64,000 bases of DNA, taken from NCBI RefSeq assembly GCF_913773735.1, contig NZ_CAJYEB010000023.1, positions 124,001 to 188,000 of the forward strand, in the 5' to 3' direction. How positions within the stretch are numbered: position 1 is the stretch's first letter; every line of letters begins with the position of its first letter. The translations under genes were made by a program, and so were the position numbers. Below, piece by piece: positions 19,683-31,131 of the stretch. Source of the DNA: an uncultured Massilia sp. Its GTDB lineage: Bacteria; Pseudomonadota; Gammaproteobacteria; Burkholderiales; Burkholderiaceae_D. The notes beneath the pieces are model-generated. The model ran no database searches. It worked only from the letters and a program-made list of their open reading frames with translations, and was not told the origin of the DNA.

Positions 19683-20132
19683 ATGATCATCAATGCCGAA
19701 ACCCCGAACCAGCCCGACGTCCTGTCCATGCTCGCGCGCCTGGACGCCTACTGCGCGGCCCTGTACCCGGCCGAGAGCAACCACCTGCTGGACGTCGATG
19801 CCCTGATGCGGGACGACGTGCTGTTCCTGGTCGCGCGTGGCGTCGACGGCGCGGCGGTCGGCTGCGCCGCGCTGGTCAACCGCGCCGGCTACGGCGAACT
19901 GAAACGCATGTTCGTCGACGAGACCCTGCGCGGCCGCGGCACGGGGCGCCAGCTGCTCGAGCACATCGCCATGTTCGCGCGGATGGCCGGCCTGCAGGTG
20001 CTGCGCCTGGAAACCGGCATCCACCAGCCCGAGGCCATCGCCCTGTACGAGCGCTTCGGCTTCGTGCGCATCGCGCCGTTCGGCGACTACCGCCCGGACC
20101 CGCTGTCGCTCTTCATGGAGATGCGGCTGTGA
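19683..20132 (+). CDS. GNAT-family N-acetyltransferase
   Basis: A 149-residue acetyl-CoA dependent acetyltransferase. The acetyl-CoA binding stretch is ELKRMFVDETLRGRGTGRQLLEH (about residues 75-97), with the R/Q-x-x-G-x-G loop RGRGTG, and the C-terminal YERFGFVRIAPFGDY strand-helix is typical. The substrate cannot be told from sequence. The stop overlaps the GTG of the following exporter gene by 4 bases, so the two are translationally coupled. Confidence 0.88.
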   Translation: MIINAETPNQPDVLSMLARLDAYCAALYPAESNHLLDVDALMRDDVLFLVARGVDGAAVGCAALVNRAGYGELKRMFVDETLRGRGTGRQLLEHIAMFARMAGLQVLRLETGIHQPEAIALYERFGFVRIAPFGDYRPDPLSLFMEMRL

Positions 20133-21016
20133 AGACGGCGGGCATCAGCGGCAACCTGCGCAGCATCTATGCGATGCTGGCCGCGGTCGTGTTCTTCTCG
20201 ATGATGGACACGTGCATGAAGCTGCTGTCCCAGCACTATCCGGCGATGCAGGTGGCGGCGCTGCGCTCGCTGTCCTCGCTGCCGCTGGTGTGCGCCTACC
20301 TGGCCTGGCGCGGCGCGTACCGCGCGCTCTTCGCCGTGCGCTGGTCGCTGCACCTGCTGCGCGCCGTCATCGGCATCGCCATGCTGGCACTGTTTGCCTA
20401 CGGCGTGCGCACGCTGTCGCTGGCCGAGGCGTATTCGATCTTCTTCATCGGCCCGATCCTGATCACGGCGCTGTCGGTGTTCGTGCTCAAGGAACGCGTC
20501 GACGCGCGCCGCTGGACCGCGATCGCGGTCGGCATGGGCGGCGTGCTGGTGGTGCTGCGTCCGACCGGGGAGGGCGTCATGAGCCTGGCCGGCCTGGCGG
20601 TGCTGATGGCGGCCGTGGGCTACGCGGTGTCGGCGGTCAGCGGCCGCGTCCTGGCGCGCACCGACCGCAGCGAGCACATGGTGTTCTGGCTGATGCTCCT
20701 GATGTCGCTCGGCGCCGGCGCGCTGGCGGCGCCCGGCTGGGTCGCCGTGCAGGCCCAGCACCTGCCCCTGCTGGCGGCGCTGGCCGTCAGCGGCTTCTTC
20801 GCGCAACTGGCGATCACCGAGGCGTTCAACCACGGCGAGGCGTCGGTGGTGGCGCCATTCGAGTACACGGCGCTGGCCTGGGCCGTCGCGATCGACTGGC
20901 TATTGTGGAAAACATTGCCCGATGAATATACCCTGGTCGGCGCCGCCATCATCATCGGCAGCGGCCTGTACCTGATACGCCACGAAACCGTGCACGCCGA
21001 GGCCGAACATCCGTGA
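20129..21016 (+). CDS. EamA/DMT-family transporter
   Basis: A 295-residue membrane protein with about ten helices in two EamA repeats (about residues 14-140 and 150-285). It belongs to the drug/metabolite transporter superfamily, usually exporters of amino acids or related metabolites; the substrate is unknown. The GTG start at 20129 overlaps the acetyltransferase stop by 4 bases. The pairing of a GNAT enzyme with an exporter could mean that one modifies what the other moves, but that is only a guess from context. Confidence 0.88.
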   Translation: MKTAGISGNLRSIYAMLAAVVFFSMMDTCMKLLSQHYPAMQVAALRSLSSLPLVCAYLAWRGAYRALFAVRWSLHLLRAVIGIAMLALFAYGVRTLSLAEAYSIFFIGPILITALSVFVLKERVDARRWTAIAVGMGGVLVVLRPTGEGVMSLAGLAVLMAAVGYAVSAVSGRVLARTDRSEHMVFWLMLLMSLGAGALAAPGWVAVQAQHLPLLAALAVSGFFAQLAITEAFNHGEASVVAPFEYTALAWAVAIDWLLWKTLPDEYTLVGAAIIIGSGLYLIRHETVHAEAEHP

Positions 21017-21075
21017 AAACGTGGCGTTTCGGCCGATGAAACGGCGGGCCGCCGGCAAGGCCGAAAGCCCTACGA

Positions 21076-21081
21076 TATAAT
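21076..21081 (+). promoter_or_regulatory. lpxC -10 box (TATAAT)
   Basis: A perfect TATAAT whose last base lies 7 bases before the A of the lpxC ATG. No good -35 hexamer is seen at 16-18 base spacing. If used, transcription would begin at or within a base or two of the start codon. Confidence 0.5.
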
Positions 21082-21087
21082 CGGCCA

Positions 21088-22023
21088 ATGCTCAAACAAA
21101 GAACGATCAAACAGCTGGTGCGCACGACGGGTGTCGGCCTGCACTCCGGGACCAAGGTCGAACTGACCCTGCGTCCCGCCGCCGTCGACACGGGCATCGT
21201 GTTCCGCCGCGTCGACCTCGATCCCGTGGTCGAATTCCCGTCGAACGCCGACATCGTGGGCGATACCCGCATGGCGTCGGTGCTCACCCGGGACAACGCG
21301 CGCGTCTCCACTGTCGAGCACCTGATGTCGGCCTGCGCGGGCCTGGGCATCGACAACCTGTACGTCGACGTCACCGCCGAGGAAATCCCCATCATGGACG
21401 GCTCGGCATCGTCCTTCGTGTTCCTGCTGCAGCAGGCCGGCGTGCAGGAGCAGGCCGCGGCCAAGAAGTTCATCCGCGTGCTCGCGCCGGTCGAGGTGCG
21501 CCAGGGCAGCGGCGCCAACGAGAAGTGGGCGCGCCTGACCCCCTACGACGGCTTCCGCCTCGACTTCTTCATCGAATTCAACCACCCGGCCGTCGACGGC
21601 ACCATGCAGCGCGCGGTGGTCGATTTCGGCAAGGTGTCCTACGTCCACGACGTGGCGCGCGCGCGCACCTTCGGCTTCATGCAGGACGTCGAGAGCCTGC
21701 GCGGCATGGGCCTGGCGCGCGGCGGCTCGCTGGAAAACGCCATCGTGATGGACGAATACCGCATCCTGAACGCGGACGGCCTGCGCTACGACGACGAATT
21801 CGTGCGCCACAAGATCCTCGATGCGATCGGCGACCTGTACCTGGTCGGCGCGCCGCTGCTGGCCAGCTACGAGGCGCACAAGTCGGGCCACGGCCTGAAC
21901 AACCTGCTGCTGCGCGAGCTGCTGGCCCATCCCGAAGCCTACGAGATCGTCACCTTCGACCAGCTGGAGCGGGCGCCGGTGTCGTACGGCGAGCAGATGG
22001 AAAGGGAGTGGGCGCTGACCTGA
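21088..22023 (+). CDS. lpxC: UDP-3-O-acyl-N-acetylglucosamine deacetylase LpxC
   Basis: A 311-residue zinc enzyme that performs the committed step of lipid A synthesis. The N-terminus [21 protein letters not shown] is canonical and fixes the start. Zinc ligands are in VEHLMSA (about residue 76) and [12 protein letters not shown] (about residues 234-245), and the catalytic histidine is in HKSGHGLNN (about residue 264). No ribosome site precedes the ATG. lpxC directly follows ftsZ in many relatives; here three genes and an inverted repeat lie between. Confidence 0.97.
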   Translation: MLKQRTIKQLVRTTGVGLHSGTKVELTLRPAAVDTGIVFRRVDLDPVVEFPSNADIVGDTRMASVLTRDNARVSTVEHLMSACAGLGIDNLYVDVTAEEIPIMDGSASSFVFLLQQAGVQEQAAAKKFIRVLAPVEVRQGSGANEKWARLTPYDGFRLDFFIEFNHPAVDGTMQRAVVDFGKVSYVHDVARARTFGFMQDVESLRGMGLARGGSLENAIVMDEYRILNADGLRYDDEFVRHKILDAIGDLYLVGAPLLASYEAHKSGHGLNNLLLRELLAHPEAYEIVTFDQLERAPVSYGEQMEREWALT

Positions 22024-22134
22024 GCGTCGGCGCCGCCGCCAACGTACCGTCCGCGCAGGCGGGCGCCGATGTTGCCGGCGCGACGCCGTTCCATGTCGCC
22101 GGCATTCGATACCGCGCAACCCCGCGCGCAGGCA

Positions 22135-22641
22135 TCACCCCTGCTTCTTGCGCTTTTCCGCCAGGCGCCTGATCGCCGCGATCAGGGGCGCGTTCTGCGC
22201 CGTCTCTTCCAGCGTTTCCCCCAGTTCCTCGAACGCATCCACCGCCGTCGCCGGCAGGCGCAGCGACGAGGGTTGCGCCTGTTCGCGCACCGGGACGCTG
22301 CTGCCCATGCGGATCTTGATGCGGATGGCCTCGACCTGCCAGCCCTTCTTTTGCAGCGCGGCCTGCAGCTTGGGTACCTGCTGCTTGAGCTTGGCGGCCA
22401 CGGCGGAGGAGGGGACGGCCAGGCTCAGGACGCTTTCCTGCAGCGACACGACCTCGCAGGCCGTGTACATCGGCGGCAGGATCAGCCGGCAATCGCGTTG
22501 CAGGTTGCCCATGCGCATGGCATTGGGCAGCAGGGCGGCCAGCCGGTCGCTGGAGCGCAGGAAGTCGGTGGCCCCGAACGCCGTCTTGCGGTCGCGCGTG
22601 CCGTAGATATGGAAGGGCCGTGGTGGGGGAGAGGACTGCAT
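22135..22641 (-). CDS. DUF721 (DciA-like) protein
   Basis: A 168-residue protein with an N-terminal DUF721 domain: a helix with FLRSSDRLAALLPNAMRM, then a strand region containing LPPMYTACEVVSLQESVLSLAVPSSAVAAKLKQ and RIKIRM. DUF721 proteins include DciA, which helps load the replicative helicase, but many members have no proven role. The C-terminal 50 residues are a charged tail ending in KRKKQG. The ATG at 22641 is chosen as the family start; the open frame runs further upstream through AT-rich sequence. It is divergent from secA, as in several related genomes. Confidence 0.75.
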   Translation of the reverse strand: MQSSPPPRPFHIYGTRDRKTAFGATDFLRSSDRLAALLPNAMRMGNLQRDCRLILPPMYTACEVVSLQESVLSLAVPSSAVAAKLKQQVPKLQAALQKKGWQVEAIRIKIRMGSSVPVREQAQPSSLRLPATAVDAFEELGETLEETAQNAPLIAAIRRLAEKRKKQG

Positions 22642-22878
22642 GGCCCGAACATACCATAGCCGTGCGCCACCCCGAAAAGAAATGTGCGGAAAATATGCGG
22701 TCGAATGCAATTTGATAACGTTTTTTGACCTCGTGCACTTGTGAACCGTGGCGTGAACCCCAAGTGTGGCCGGATCGCATGATAAAATCGGTGGCTTTTT
22801 GCCAAACTCGGTCTTCGATAGGTATCGGTTTGATATCATCCCTGGCTCTTTTCGCGGCGTATTTTTGAAGAACACAGC
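22642..22878. other. Divergent intergenic region of the DUF721 gene and secA
   Basis: An AT-rich 237-base gap with promoter-like hexamers on the plus strand (TTGACC at 22725, TAAAAT at 22783), but no pair with correct spacing that I would rely on. No secM-like leader ORF is evident. Confidence 0.4.
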
Positions 22879-25662
<2,784 letters not shown>

Positions 25663-25682
25663 ACCGGCCTGGCATCATGAAG

Positions 25683-25707
25683 AAGGGACCCCGCGGGGTC
25701 CCTTTTT
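25683..25707 (+). terminator. Rho-independent terminator after secA
   Basis: AAGGGACCCC (25683-25692) pairs with GGGGTCCCTT (25695-25704) and runs into a T tract. It lies about 20 bases after the secA stop. Confidence 0.85.
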
Positions 25708-25711
25708 CATT

Positions 25712-25819
25712 GTAGGGTGGACGGCTTTGCCGTCCACGCGTCCGGCATGCGCTGCTTTGCCACCTGCGTGTCCGGCACGCGCTGGCTGGACGCGTGGACG
25801 GGGGACCCGTCCACCCTAC
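25712..25819. repeat. 108-bp cruciform-type repeat ending in the MerR gene stop codon
   Basis: The outer arms GTAGGGTGGACGG (25712-25724) and CCGTCCACCCTAC (25807-25819) are perfect reverse complements. Each half also forms its own hairpin (GGACGGC/GCCGTCC on the left, GGACGGG/CCCGTCC on the right), and GTCCACGCGTCC on the left pairs with GGACGCGTGGAC on the right. The stop codon of the minus-strand MerR gene (25816-25818) lies within the right arm. Confidence 0.8.
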
Positions 25820-26820
25820 GGCATCGCCTTGCGCAGCCACGCCAGCATCGCCTCGCCGATCCCGGTCCCCATGCGCAGCAGCGGTTCCGTCGCGCTGGCA
25901 TGGCGGAACGCCTGCACCACCTGCGGATCGTCGCCGACCATGTCGTGGAACAGGTCCAGCCACTCGCGCGCCAGCGCGCGCGCCGGCTGGCCGCAGGCGC
26001 CGGGATCGGCCTGCATCGCCGCGCGCACCCGCTCGAACAGCCCGGTCCACTCGTGGCCGCGCGTGGCATGGTGGCGGCGCATGCGCGCGACGACGTCGGG
26101 TGCCAGGTAGCCGGCCCATGTCGCGTATTTCAGCTCGCCGATCGCGGCCATGACGAAGCCCATCAGTGCCGGCGACATGCCGAACTGCGCCTCCATCGCC
26201 TGCGGCTCGCGCGCCGCCATGGCGTTGATGCGGGCCGCGAAGCCGCGGTTGCCGCTGCCCTGTTCGAAGGCGTCGAGCCAGCGCCGCGCGAAGCCGGCGG
26301 CGGCCGGCGCGTCCGGGGCGGTGCCGGCGCCGGCCAGGCGCCCGGCCTCCTCGACCAGCGCGCGCCAGTGCGCCTTCGTCGCCTCGTCGCGGTACAGCGG
26401 CAACTGTTCCAGTTCTTCCTTGCTAAAGTATTGTTCGTACACGCTCATCTCCTGCAATGTGGTCAGCCAGGAGGACAGGTCCGGCTGCTCGCCGCGTTCG
26501 AGGGTCGCGCGCAGGCGCAGCAGGCCGTCGCGCATGCGCGCCGCCTCCGCCATCCTGCGCTCCAGCGCCGCCAGCTGGCGCTCGACCAGCGCCAGCGGCG
26601 CGGCATCCGGGCTGTCCAGGCAAAGACCGATGTCGGCCAGGCCCAGGCCGAACGAACGCAGGGCCTGGATGCGGTGCAGGCGGGCCACGTCGTCGCGGTC
26701 GTAGAGCTGGTAGCCGGCGTCGGAACGCGCCGAAGGACGGAGCAGCCCGATGCTGTCGTAGTGGTGCAGCGCGCGTACCGTGAGGCCGGCGGCGGCGGCG
26801 AGTTCACCTATTTTCAGCAT
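25816..26820 (-). CDS. MerR-family regulator with TipAS-like C-terminal domains
   Basis: A 334-residue regulator. The N-terminal 70 residues are a MerR winged helix (LKIGELAAAAGLTVRALHHYD, then DAGYQLYDRDDVARL), followed by a coiled-coil dimer helix with EQYFSKEELEQL. The rest contains two segments resembling the TipAS ligand domain (about residues 145-245 and 250-330), recognisable by HEWTGLFERVRAAM and by repeated FARRWLDAFEQ / LAREWLDLFHD helices. TipAS-type regulators sense thiopeptides or other amphipathic drugs, but the ligand here is unknown. The stop codon lies in the repeat at 25712-25819. No target gene is adjacent on the same strand except itself. Confidence 0.85.
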   Translation of the reverse strand: MLKIGELAAAAGLTVRALHHYDSIGLLRPSARSDAGYQLYDRDDVARLHRIQALRSFGLGLADIGLCLDSPDAAPLALVERQLAALERRMAEAARMRDGLLRLRATLERGEQPDLSSWLTTLQEMSVYEQYFSKEELEQLPLYRDEATKAHWRALVEEAGRLAGAGTAPDAPAAAGFARRWLDAFEQGSGNRGFAARINAMAAREPQAMEAQFGMSPALMGFVMAAIGELKYATWAGYLAPDVVARMRRHHATRGHEWTGLFERVRAAMQADPGACGQPARALAREWLDLFHDMVGDDPQVVQAFRHASATEPLLRMGTGIGEAMLAWLRKAMP

Positions 26821-26975
26821 GGAGCGGCTCCTGGTCTTCAGCGTGACGCCAGCTTCGGGCCTGACGCTGCGTGAGGGTCAAGTACGAATTCGATGGCGGG
26901 TGCGTGTCTGCATGCGTCACGCGTGGGCAGCGCATGGGCAGGCGGTTTGCCGGGCGTCGGCGGCGTTGCGGCGGT

Positions 26976-28034
26976 TCAGGGCGGCGGATGGCGCAGGCGG
27001 CGTTCCTCGTGCCACAGCGTGACGAACAGCGTCATCACGACCGGGCCGACGAACAGGCCGACCAGTCCCAGCGTCTCGACGCCGCCGAGGATCCCGACCA
27101 GCACCGCCAGGAAGGGCAGCTTGGTGGCGTTGCCGATCATCGAGGGGCGCACGAAGTGGTCGGCCACGAACAAAATCGCCGCGCCCCACGCCGCGACGGC
27201 GAGGGCGGCGACGGTGGCGCCGCGCGCCAGCAGCAGGAGGGCGACGGCGCCGAAGGCCAGCGGGGCGCCGAACGGGATGATGGCCAGCACGCCGGTGGCC
27301 GCCGCCCACAGCACGGCCGACGGCACCCCGGCGAGCTGGTAGCCGACGCCCAGCAGGACGCCCTCGGCCAGGCCCACCAGCACCAGGCCGTTGACGGTGG
27401 CGCGCACGGCCACCGGCACCTTGAGCGCGTACAGCGTCCAGCGCTGCGCGCCGATCAGGTGCGCGCCGATGGCGTTCACCTGGCGCTGCAGCGCCGCGCC
27501 GTCCTTGTAGAAGAAGAACAGGCAGAGGAGGGCGAAGGCGAGGTCGATCAGGCGGTGCAGCAGGCCGCTGCCGGCGCGCTTGAGCACCTCGCTGGCCGAC
27601 TGCAGGTGCGCCACCTGGCCGTCGTGCAGCAGGTGCGCCAGCCCGTGCGGCTGGCCGAGCGTGGCCAGCCACCACTCCTGGACCGCCGCGCCGGCGAACG
27701 GGATGTGCGCCACCCAGCCCGGCGGCGGCAGGCCGTCGGTGTTGGCGCCGGCGATGAAGCGGGCCAGCGCCGGCGCCTGGTGCATGGCCTGCACCAGGCC
27801 CAGGACCAGCGGGGCGACGAACACCAGCGCCATGAACGCGGTGGACAGTGCCGCGGCCGCGATGGGCCGTCCGCCCAGCGCGCGCAGCACGCGCCCGTAC
27901 AGCGGCCAGGTCGCGATGCACAGGATCGCGGCCCACAGCAGCGGCAGCAGGAAGCGCTGCGTCACGAACAGGGCGGCCAGCACCAGGGCCAGCGAAAAGC
28001 AGGCGCTCAGGACGGCGCGTTGGTTGTCGGTCAT
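26976..28034 (-). CDS. AI-2E family transporter (YdiK/PerM type)
   Basis: A 352-residue polytopic protein with helices near residues 9-45, 60-82, 150-175, 205-300 and 310-340, the pattern of AI-2E/PerM family permeases. Members export diverse substrates or ions; the family name comes from autoinducer-2 work on TqsA and should not be read as a function. The C-terminal glycine-rich LPFLAVLVGILGGVETLGLVGLFVGPVV segment is the most conserved part of the family. It follows the DUF945 gene on the same strand after about 36 bases, so the two may be cotranscribed. Confidence 0.85.
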   Translation of the reverse strand: MTDNQRAVLSACFSLALVLAALFVTQRFLLPLLWAAILCIATWPLYGRVLRALGGRPIAAAALSTAFMALVFVAPLVLGLVQAMHQAPALARFIAGANTDGLPPPGWVAHIPFAGAAVQEWWLATLGQPHGLAHLLHDGQVAHLQSASEVLKRAGSGLLHRLIDLAFALLCLFFFYKDGAALQRQVNAIGAHLIGAQRWTLYALKVPVAVRATVNGLVLVGLAEGVLLGVGYQLAGVPSAVLWAAATGVLAIIPFGAPLAFGAVALLLLARGATVAALAVAAWGAAILFVADHFVRPSMIGNATKLPFLAVLVGILGGVETLGLVGLFVGPVVMTLFVTLWHEERRLRHPPP

Positions 28035-28070
28035 CGATGGCTCCGGTATGGCAAACCCTATCTTATCCCG

Positions 28071-29711
28071 TCAGGGCCGCGGCGTGCCGGGGGCGCGCAC
28101 CAGGCGCCACGTGGTGGCCAGGTCGAACGGCTTGCCGGCGCGCAGGGCCGGGACGTAGGCGCATTGCGCCAGCGCCGCCAGCGCGGCGCGGTCGTAGTCC
28201 GGGAAGGCGCTGGCGCGGGCGACGGTGGGCGCCGCCACCTTGCCGTCCGCCTTCACCACGAACCCGAACACGACGTCGAGCGGCAGGTCGCGCCGCACCA
28301 CTTCCTCGGGATAGTCGGGCATCGCGCAGCTGCCGTCGATGCGGCGCGCCTGCAGGATCTCCTGGCCGCGCGGCGCCATCGCCACCGGCGGCTGGCCCGG
28401 CTGGCCGGGCTGGCCGGGCGCGGGCAGCGGCACCGGCTTGCCGTTGGCGGTCAGCTTCCCGTTGCGCCATTCGACGACGGACAGCAGCACGTCGTCGTCC
28501 AGGCGCGCGAAGCCGCCGCCGACCAGCTTGCCGATCACGATGTCGGTCATGCTCTGGCGCAGCTGGGCGAGGGCCTGCGGGTCGTCGGCCTTGCCCTGCT
28601 GGGCGGCCTGCTTCGCGGCGACGGTGCCGGCGATCTCGCGCACCAGCGCGACCGGCACGCGGATCTCGAAGCGCGCCACGATCTTGCCGGCCAGCGCCTT
28701 CAGGTCGTCGAGGTCGGCCGGCTTGCCGTCCTCGACGGCGACGCGGCCCCGGATGACGGTCCTGGCGCCGCGGTAGGCGGCGCTGATCTCGTCGATCTCC
28801 AGCGCGGTGCCGCGCGCCAGCGCCGCCCTGCCGAAGCTGCGCAGCAGCGGCTTCATGGCCTCGGCCTGCTGCGCCGGCGTGCGCTGCGCCAGCGGGTCGC
28901 CGCGGCGCATGCCGGCGTCGCCCAGCTCGACCAGGCTGGCCTTGTCGAGGTTGACCATGCGCATGGCGAAGCGCAGGTCGTCGACGCGTTCGCCGGCCAC
29001 CTCGATGCGCGCGATGCGGGTGTCGTAGCCGATGTCGGCGCTGCGGCCCTTGTCGATGGCCTTGAATCCGCCGGCCAGGCCGGTCAGTGCCAGCAGCGTG
29101 CCGTCGGCCTTGTTCCGGATGTCCATGCCGGCCAGGCGCGCCGACATCGTGCCGAACCACAGGCCGTCGGCGCCGCGTTTCTGGCGGCTCTCCAGCGTCA
29201 GGCCGCGCGCCGCGATCCGGGTCTGCGCATCCTCGGCCGCCAGCAGGCCCCAGCCGCCGGTGGCGACGGCCGTGGTGCCGGCCGGATTGAACTGGAAGTC
29301 CAGCGTGCCCGTGTTCCACTCGTAGGCGTTGCCGTCGGCCGAGCCGTAGCGCAGCGCCGGGATGGTCATGCGCCAGTCGACGCGGCCGGGCGGCGCCGGC
29401 AGGCGCGCGAGCGTGTACAGGCGGTCGGTGCCGAACGCGGCGCGCAGCCGTTCGGCCACGGTCGGCGAGGGCGCCTGCGCCGCCAGGCGCGCCATGCGCA
29501 CCGTGGCCGGCAGCTTGCGGTCCTCGGGCTTTTGCAGCTCGCGCAGCAGCGCCTGGATGGCCAGCATGCCCGGCGAGGGCGCCGCGGGCGCCGCTGCCGC
29601 GGGTGACCCTGCCGGCGGCGGCGCGGCCGGCGGCGCCTGGCGTGCGGCGAACGCGGACAGGGCGGCCAGCAGGCTCGCCGCCAGGGAAGTGTGCAGCAGG
29701 ATCTTTTTCAC
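28071..29711 (-). CDS. Exported DUF945-like protein fused to a TonB C-terminal domain
   Basis: A 546-residue exported protein. The GTG at 29711 begins VKKILLHTSLAASLLAALSAFA, a clear signal peptide. After a Pro/Ala-rich linker (about residues 27-50), residues 50-430 resemble DUF945/YdgA proteins (repeated strand units, a YDTRIARIEVAGERVDDLRF-like segment, and FEIRVP). A Gln-Pro-Gly linker near residue 425 leads to a TonB C-terminal fold at about 450-546: MPDYPEEVVRRDLPLDVVFGF, a FVVKADGKVA strand, DYDRAALAALAQCAYVPA and a final strand. There is no membrane anchor other than the signal. The combination is unusual and its role is unknown. Divergent from argJ. Confidence 0.7.
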   Translation of the reverse strand: MKKILLHTSLAASLLAALSAFAARQAPPAAPPPAGSPAAAAPAAPSPGMLAIQALLRELQKPEDRKLPATVRMARLAAQAPSPTVAERLRAAFGTDRLYTLARLPAPPGRVDWRMTIPALRYGSADGNAYEWNTGTLDFQFNPAGTTAVATGGWGLLAAEDAQTRIAARGLTLESRQKRGADGLWFGTMSARLAGMDIRNKADGTLLALTGLAGGFKAIDKGRSADIGYDTRIARIEVAGERVDDLRFAMRMVNLDKASLVELGDAGMRRGDPLAQRTPAQQAEAMKPLLRSFGRAALARGTALEIDEISAAYRGARTVIRGRVAVEDGKPADLDDLKALAGKIVARFEIRVPVALVREIAGTVAAKQAAQQGKADDPQALAQLRQSMTDIVIGKLVGGGFARLDDDVLLSVVEWRNGKLTANGKPVPLPAPGQPGQPGQPPVAMAPRGQEILQARRIDGSCAMPDYPEEVVRRDLPLDVVFGFVVKADGKVAAPTVARASAFPDYDRAALAALAQCAYVPALRAGKPFDLATTWRLVRAPGTPRP

Positions 29712-29884
29712 GAATGGCCCCAGTGTTGTGTTTTTATTTATATGTTTCTGATTATCAACTAGGCGCGACGAAAAGTCATCCACATCCGCGGCCGCCGGCG
29801 CACGCCGCGGGCAATCCGCGGACAAGCCGGGGGCGGCTGGCGGTACAATAACGGATTCGTCAATCTTTCCCTCTAGAGAACGCC

Positions 29885-31123
29885 ATGGCCGTCAATTCCC
29901 CCCTGCCCGTCGCCGCCGACCTGAAACCCGTCGCCGGCATCGACATCGGTTACGCCGAAGCCGGCATCAAGAAGCCGAACCGCAAGGATGTGCTGGTGAT
30001 GAAGCTCGCCGAAGGGGCGACCGTCGCCGGCGTGTTCACCAAGAACCGTTTCTGCGCCGCGCCGGTCCAGGTCAGCAAGGCCAACCTCGAGGCGGTGCGC
30101 GCCGGCGGCAAGCCGATCCGCGCGCTGGTGGTCAACACCGGCAACGCCAACGCCGGCACCGGCGAGCCGGGCCTGCAGAACGCCCGCGCCACCTGCGCCG
30201 AGGCGGCGCGCCTGCTGGGCATCGACGCGCAGCAGGTGTTGCCGTTCTCGACCGGCGTGATCCTGGAGCCGCTGCCGCTGCAGAAGATCGTCGCCGGCCT
30301 GCCGGCGGCGGTGCAGAACCTGAAGGCGGACAACTGGTTCAACGCGGCCGAAGCCATCATGACCACCGACACCCAGCCGAAGGCGGCCTCGCTGACCACC
30401 ACCATCGGCGGCCACGCGGTCACGCTGACCGGCATCAGCAAGGGCGCCGGCATGATCAAGCCGAACATGGCGACCATGCTCGGCTACGTCGCCTTCGACG
30501 CCAGGGTCGCCCAGCCGGTGCTGGACGACCTGGTGAAGTACGCGGCCGACCGCTCGTTCAACTGCATCACCATCGACGGCGACACGTCGACCAACGATTC
30601 CTTCATGCTGATGGCCACGGGCGCCGGCACGCTCGTGATCGACAAGGCCGAGGGCGCGGACTACGAAGCGCTGCGCGACGCCGTCACCGGCATCTCGACC
30701 CACCTGGCGCAGCAGATCATCCGCGACGGCGAAGGCGCGACCAAGTTCATCACCATCGCCGTGGAGCAGGGCCGCGACGTCGAGGAGTGCCGCAAGATCG
30801 CCTACGCGATCGCCCACTCGCCGCTGGTCAAGACCGCCTTCTTCGCCTCCGACCCGAACCTGGGCCGCATCCTGGCCGCGATCGGCTACGCCGGCGTCGA
30901 CGACCTGGACACGACGAAGCTCGACCTGTACCTGGACGACGTCTGGGTCGCCAGGGCGGGCGGCCGCAATCCCGACTACAAGGAAGAGGACGGCCAGCGC
31001 GTGATGAAGCAGGCCGAGATCGTGGTGCGCGTGCTGCTGGGCCGCGGCGACGCCGACGCCACCGTCTGGACCTGCGACCTGTCGCACGACTACGTCTCGA
31101 TCAACGCCGACTACCGCTCCTGA
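29885..31123 (+). CDS. argJ: Bifunctional glutamate N-acetyltransferase / amino-acid acetyltransferase ArgJ
   Basis: A 412-residue arginine biosynthesis enzyme that recycles the acetyl group from N-acetylornithine to glutamate, and may also make N-acetylglutamate from acetyl-CoA. The self-cleavage motif [11 protein letters not shown] places the nucleophile at Thr197, splitting the precursor into alpha and beta chains. The N-terminal [13 protein letters not shown] and [14 protein letters not shown] and the C-terminal [21 protein letters not shown] are canonical. A TACAAT -10-like box at 29844 predicts a short leader. Two more genes follow closely on the same strand. Confidence 0.96.
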   Translation: MAVNSPLPVAADLKPVAGIDIGYAEAGIKKPNRKDVLVMKLAEGATVAGVFTKNRFCAAPVQVSKANLEAVRAGGKPIRALVVNTGNANAGTGEPGLQNARATCAEAARLLGIDAQQVLPFSTGVILEPLPLQKIVAGLPAAVQNLKADNWFNAAEAIMTTDTQPKAASLTTTIGGHAVTLTGISKGAGMIKPNMATMLGYVAFDARVAQPVLDDLVKYAADRSFNCITIDGDTSTNDSFMLMATGAGTLVIDKAEGADYEALRDAVTGISTHLAQQIIRDGEGATKFITIAVEQGRDVEECRKIAYAIAHSPLVKTAFFASDPNLGRILAAIGYAGVDDLDTTKLDLYLDDVWVARAGGRNPDYKEEDGQRVMKQAEIVVRVLLGRGDADATVWTCDLSHDYVSINADYRS

Positions 31124-31131
31124 GCGCGCCG

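Noticed and set aside
22725-22788. Promoter pair for secA
   Set aside because: TTGACC and TAAAAT are present but at a spacing far outside the accepted range, so no promoter was called.
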